From contig NZ_JACHGB010000007.1 in assembly GCF_014202215.1 (NCBI RefSeq), forward strand, positions 186,001 to 250,000: a stretch of DNA of 64,000 nucleotides, in the 5' to 3' direction. Made by a program: the position numbers and the translations under genes. Shown one piece after another: positions 62,261-64,000 of the stretch. The DNA comes from Quisquiliibacterium transsilvanicum. GTDB lineage: Bacteria > Pseudomonadota > Gammaproteobacteria > Burkholderiales > Burkholderiaceae_E. Position 1 is the stretch's first letter; each line of letters starts with the position of its first letter. The notes beneath the pieces are model-generated. The model was not told where the DNA came from. It worked only from the letters and a program-made list of their open reading frames with translations, and ran no database searches.

Positions 62261-63024
62261 CAGCCCTGCCGGGCGAAGAAGACTGCGCTCATCGCCAGCC
62301 CCGTCAGCACCACGCCCGCGCGCACCCATCGCGCGGGCAGCCTGCGCGCCCACTGCGCGCCGAACCAGCCGCCGGCCGTGGCCGCAGCCATCATCAGCAG
62401 GCCCTGCTTCCACGCGATCGCCCCGGCCAGCACGAAGGCCACCACCGAGACCCAGGACAGCACCAGCGAGTTCAGGTTCTTCAGCGCGTTCACCCTGTTC
62501 AGGCGCGTGTCGCCGGCAAGCGTGTACAGCGCCATCAGCAGGATGCCCAGGCCGCCGTTGAAGTAGCCGCCGTAGACCGCCACTGCCAGCAGCGCGGGGT
62601 CGTGCCAGCGCGCCGGCGCGCTGGCGCCGGACGAGCGCGCCTGCATCCGCCCGGCGATCGCCGGGCCGGCAGCGAACAGCACGGTGGCGAACAGCAGCAG
62701 CCAGGGCACGATCCCCGTGAACAGGTGGCCCGGGGTGACCAGCAGCAGCAAGGCGCCGGCCACGCCGCCGGCCGCCGAGATCAGCGTCTCGCGCCGCAGG
62801 CGCGCCATGGGCAGCTCGCGCAACTCGGTCTTGAAGCCCAGCGTGCTGCCCAGGTAGCCGGGGCTCACCGCCAGCGCACTGGTGGCGTTCGCGACGATCG
62901 GCGGCACGCCGGTGAACACCAGCGCCGGAAAGGTCAGGAAGCTGCCGCCGCCGGCGATGGCGTTGAGCACGCCGGCGGCGAAGGCTGCGAGTGCGAGAAG
63001 GGCGTAGGCGAGGAGAGGGTCCAT
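62260..63024 (-). CDS. TauE/SafE family sulfite or organosulfonate exporter-like permease
   Basis: The product is 254 residues from ATG 63024, with seven to eight hydrophobic helices. The N-terminal G-V-L-N-A-I-A-G-G-G-S-F-L-T-F-P repeat and the mirrored G-Y-F-N-G-G-L-G-I-L-L-M in the middle are the two halves of the family fold. TauE/SafE members move sulfite, sulfoacetate or similar anions. It lies between an amidase and an alcohol dehydrogenase; substrate unknown. Confidence 0.9.
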   Translation of the reverse strand: MDPLLAYALLALAAFAAGVLNAIAGGGSFLTFPALVFTGVPPIVANATSALAVSPGYLGSTLGFKTELRELPMARLRRETLISAAGGVAGALLLLVTPGHLFTGIVPWLLLFATVLFAAGPAIAGRMQARSSGASAPARWHDPALLAVAVYGGYFNGGLGILLMALYTLAGDTRLNRVNALKNLNSLVLSWVSVVAFVLAGAIAWKQGLLMMAAATAGGWFGAQWARRLPARWVRAGVVLTGLAMSAVFFARQG

Positions 63025-63204
63025 GTCGTTCCGGACGGCGGCTGGCGCAAAGGCCCGGATTATGGCCGCGATTCCGGAACCGTCCATGCCTGCCGGAGCG
63101 CGCCAGGCAGCCGCGCGCGGCACACTCCAGCCTTGTGCCGGCCGCCACCGCCAAGCGGGGCGGCGCGCCGGCGTTCCATCCAAGAGAAATCACCAGGAAC
63201 CGAC

Positions 63205-64000
63205 ATGCGTGCAATGAGGCTCAGGAAACCGGGCGGGCTGGACAGGATCGAAGCTGGCACGGCGGAGTCGCAGCCCGTCGGATCGGGGCAGGTGCGCGTG
63301 CGCCTGCACGCCAGCTCGATCAACTATCACGACTACGCGGTGGTCACCGGCGCCATTCCGACGCCCGACGGGCGGATCCCGATGTCGGACGGCGCAGGCG
63401 AAGTGATCGAGCTCGGCGAGGGCGTCACCGCGTTCTCGGTCGGCGACCGCGTCGTCAGCACCTTCTTTCCGCGCTGGCTGTCCGGCGAGCCCACGCCCGA
63501 GGCGATGGCCGAGGTGCCCGGCGACCGTGGCGACGGCTACGCGCGCGAGGAAGTGGTGGCGGCCGCCACCGCGTTCACCCGCGCGCCGGCCGGCTACACG
63601 CACGCGGAAGCCGCCACGCTGACCTGCGCTGCGCTCACCGCCTGGCGCGCGCTGTTCGTCGAGGCGCAGGTGCTGCCCGGCGAGACCGTGCTGGTGCAGG
63701 GCACCGGCGGCGTGTCGATCTTCGGTCTGCAGTTCGCCAAGGCGGCGGGCGCGCGGGTCATCGCCACCTCGTCCTCGCCCGCCAAGCTGGAGCGCCTGCG
63801 CGCAATGGGCGCGGACCACGTGATCGACTACCGCGCCGACCCCGAATGGGGCAAGACCGCGCGCAAGCTCACCGGCGGACGCGGCGTCGACCACGTCGTC
63901 GAGATCGGCGGCGCAGGCACGCTGCCGCAGTCGATCGCCGCCTGCCGGCTGCACGGACACATCGCGCTGATCGGCGTGCTTGCCGGAATGGCCGGCGACG
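63205..64000 (+). CDS. zinc-type/quinone-oxidoreductase-like alcohol dehydrogenase, 3' end missing
   Basis: The frame runs from ATG 63205 (AGGA 7 bases upstream) to the window end, giving 265 residues without a stop. The medium-chain dehydrogenase fold is clear: GAGEVIELGEGVTAFSVGDR at about 73-92 and the nucleotide-binding V-Q-G-T-G-G-V-S-I-F-G-L near residue 168. The usual catalytic Cys/His zinc ligands are not evident, so it belongs with the quinone-reductase-like or zinc-lost group. It continues beyond the window. Confidence 0.88.
   Translation, partial: MRAMRLRKPGGLDRIEAGTAESQPVGSGQVRVRLHASSINYHDYAVVTGAIPTPDGRIPMSDGAGEVIELGEGVTAFSVGDRVVSTFFPRWLSGEPTPEAMAEVPGDRGDGYAREEVVAAATAFTRAPAGYTHAEAATLTCAALTAWRALFVEAQVLPGETVLVQGTGGVSIFGLQFAKAAGARVIATSSSPAKLERLRAMGADHVIDYRADPEWGKTARKLTGGRGVDHVVEIGGAGTLPQSIAACRLHGHIALIGVLAGMAGD

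Overview
The window is a GC-rich, densely packed bacterial chromosome segment with no rRNA, tRNA, phage, transposon or CRISPR array that I could recognise. Gene content points to a betaproteobacterium, most likely Burkholderiales: tandem cyanophycin synthetases with their associated ABC transporter and DUF1854 protein, rlmJ, malate synthase G, a SUF operon headed by an Rrf2 regulator, and many CoA-ester enzymes. This placement is inferred from gene content only. Layout: bases 1-4717 hold a glycine-zipper protein cut by the window edge, then a tightly coupled hemerythrin plus MCE/Mla-type lipid ABC transport operon. Bases 4740-12625 are a cyanophycin locus: two cyanophycin synthetases on the minus strand and, divergently, an ABC transporter with an unusual N-terminal extension and DUF1854. 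Bases 12489-25912 hold an acyltransferase, a nitroreductase, an orphan Leu/Ile/Val-type binding protein, a cluster of acyl-CoA enzymes (two enoyl-CoA hydratases, CaiB-type CoA transferase, acetyl-CoA hydrolase family, thiolase, SDR), a double universal stress protein, and a small sulfur operon (rhodanese, YeeE/YedE permease, 55-residue protein). Bases 25977-32411 are a complete SUF iron-sulfur operon (Rrf2 regulator, sufBCDSUT) with a promoter that overlaps an IscR-like operator. Bases 32430-35424 hold a YchJ-like protein, a methyltransferase and a two-gene pair of secreted proteins (pentapeptide repeats and an ADYC domain). Bases 35588-38037 are the peroxide defence genes ahpC and ahpF, with OxyR-like motifs upstream. 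Bases 38060-48670 are mixed housekeeping and metabolism: ZIP transporter, rlmJ, ArsR regulator, glcB, glycosyltransferase, DUF481 outer membrane protein, NlpC/P60 lipoprotein, thioesterase and old yellow enzyme. Bases 48708-49808 carry the most notable feature: a thioredoxin-fold gene whose reading frame is interrupted by a single TGA exactly at the expected active-site cysteine (W-A-S-W-TGA-G-C-R), followed 14 bases later by a hairpin with a bulged U and a G/U apical loop. This is very probably a selenoprotein. Bases 49886-64000 hold a dienoyl-CoA isomerase-like protein, truC, a phosphoesterase, a CYTH-CHAD protein, a thioesterase, azlCD, PhzF, a Baeyer-Villiger-type monooxygenase, a TauD-type dioxygenase, a carboxymuconolactone decarboxylase-like protein, an amidase, a TauE permease and an alcohol dehydrogenase cut by the window end. 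Themes that link the genes are redox and iron-sulfur homeostasis (SUF, AhpCF, hemerythrin, redoxin, rhodanese), storage polymers (cyanophycin, possibly polyphosphate through CHAD) and CoA-linked catabolism. No intergenic stretch exceeds 300 bases.
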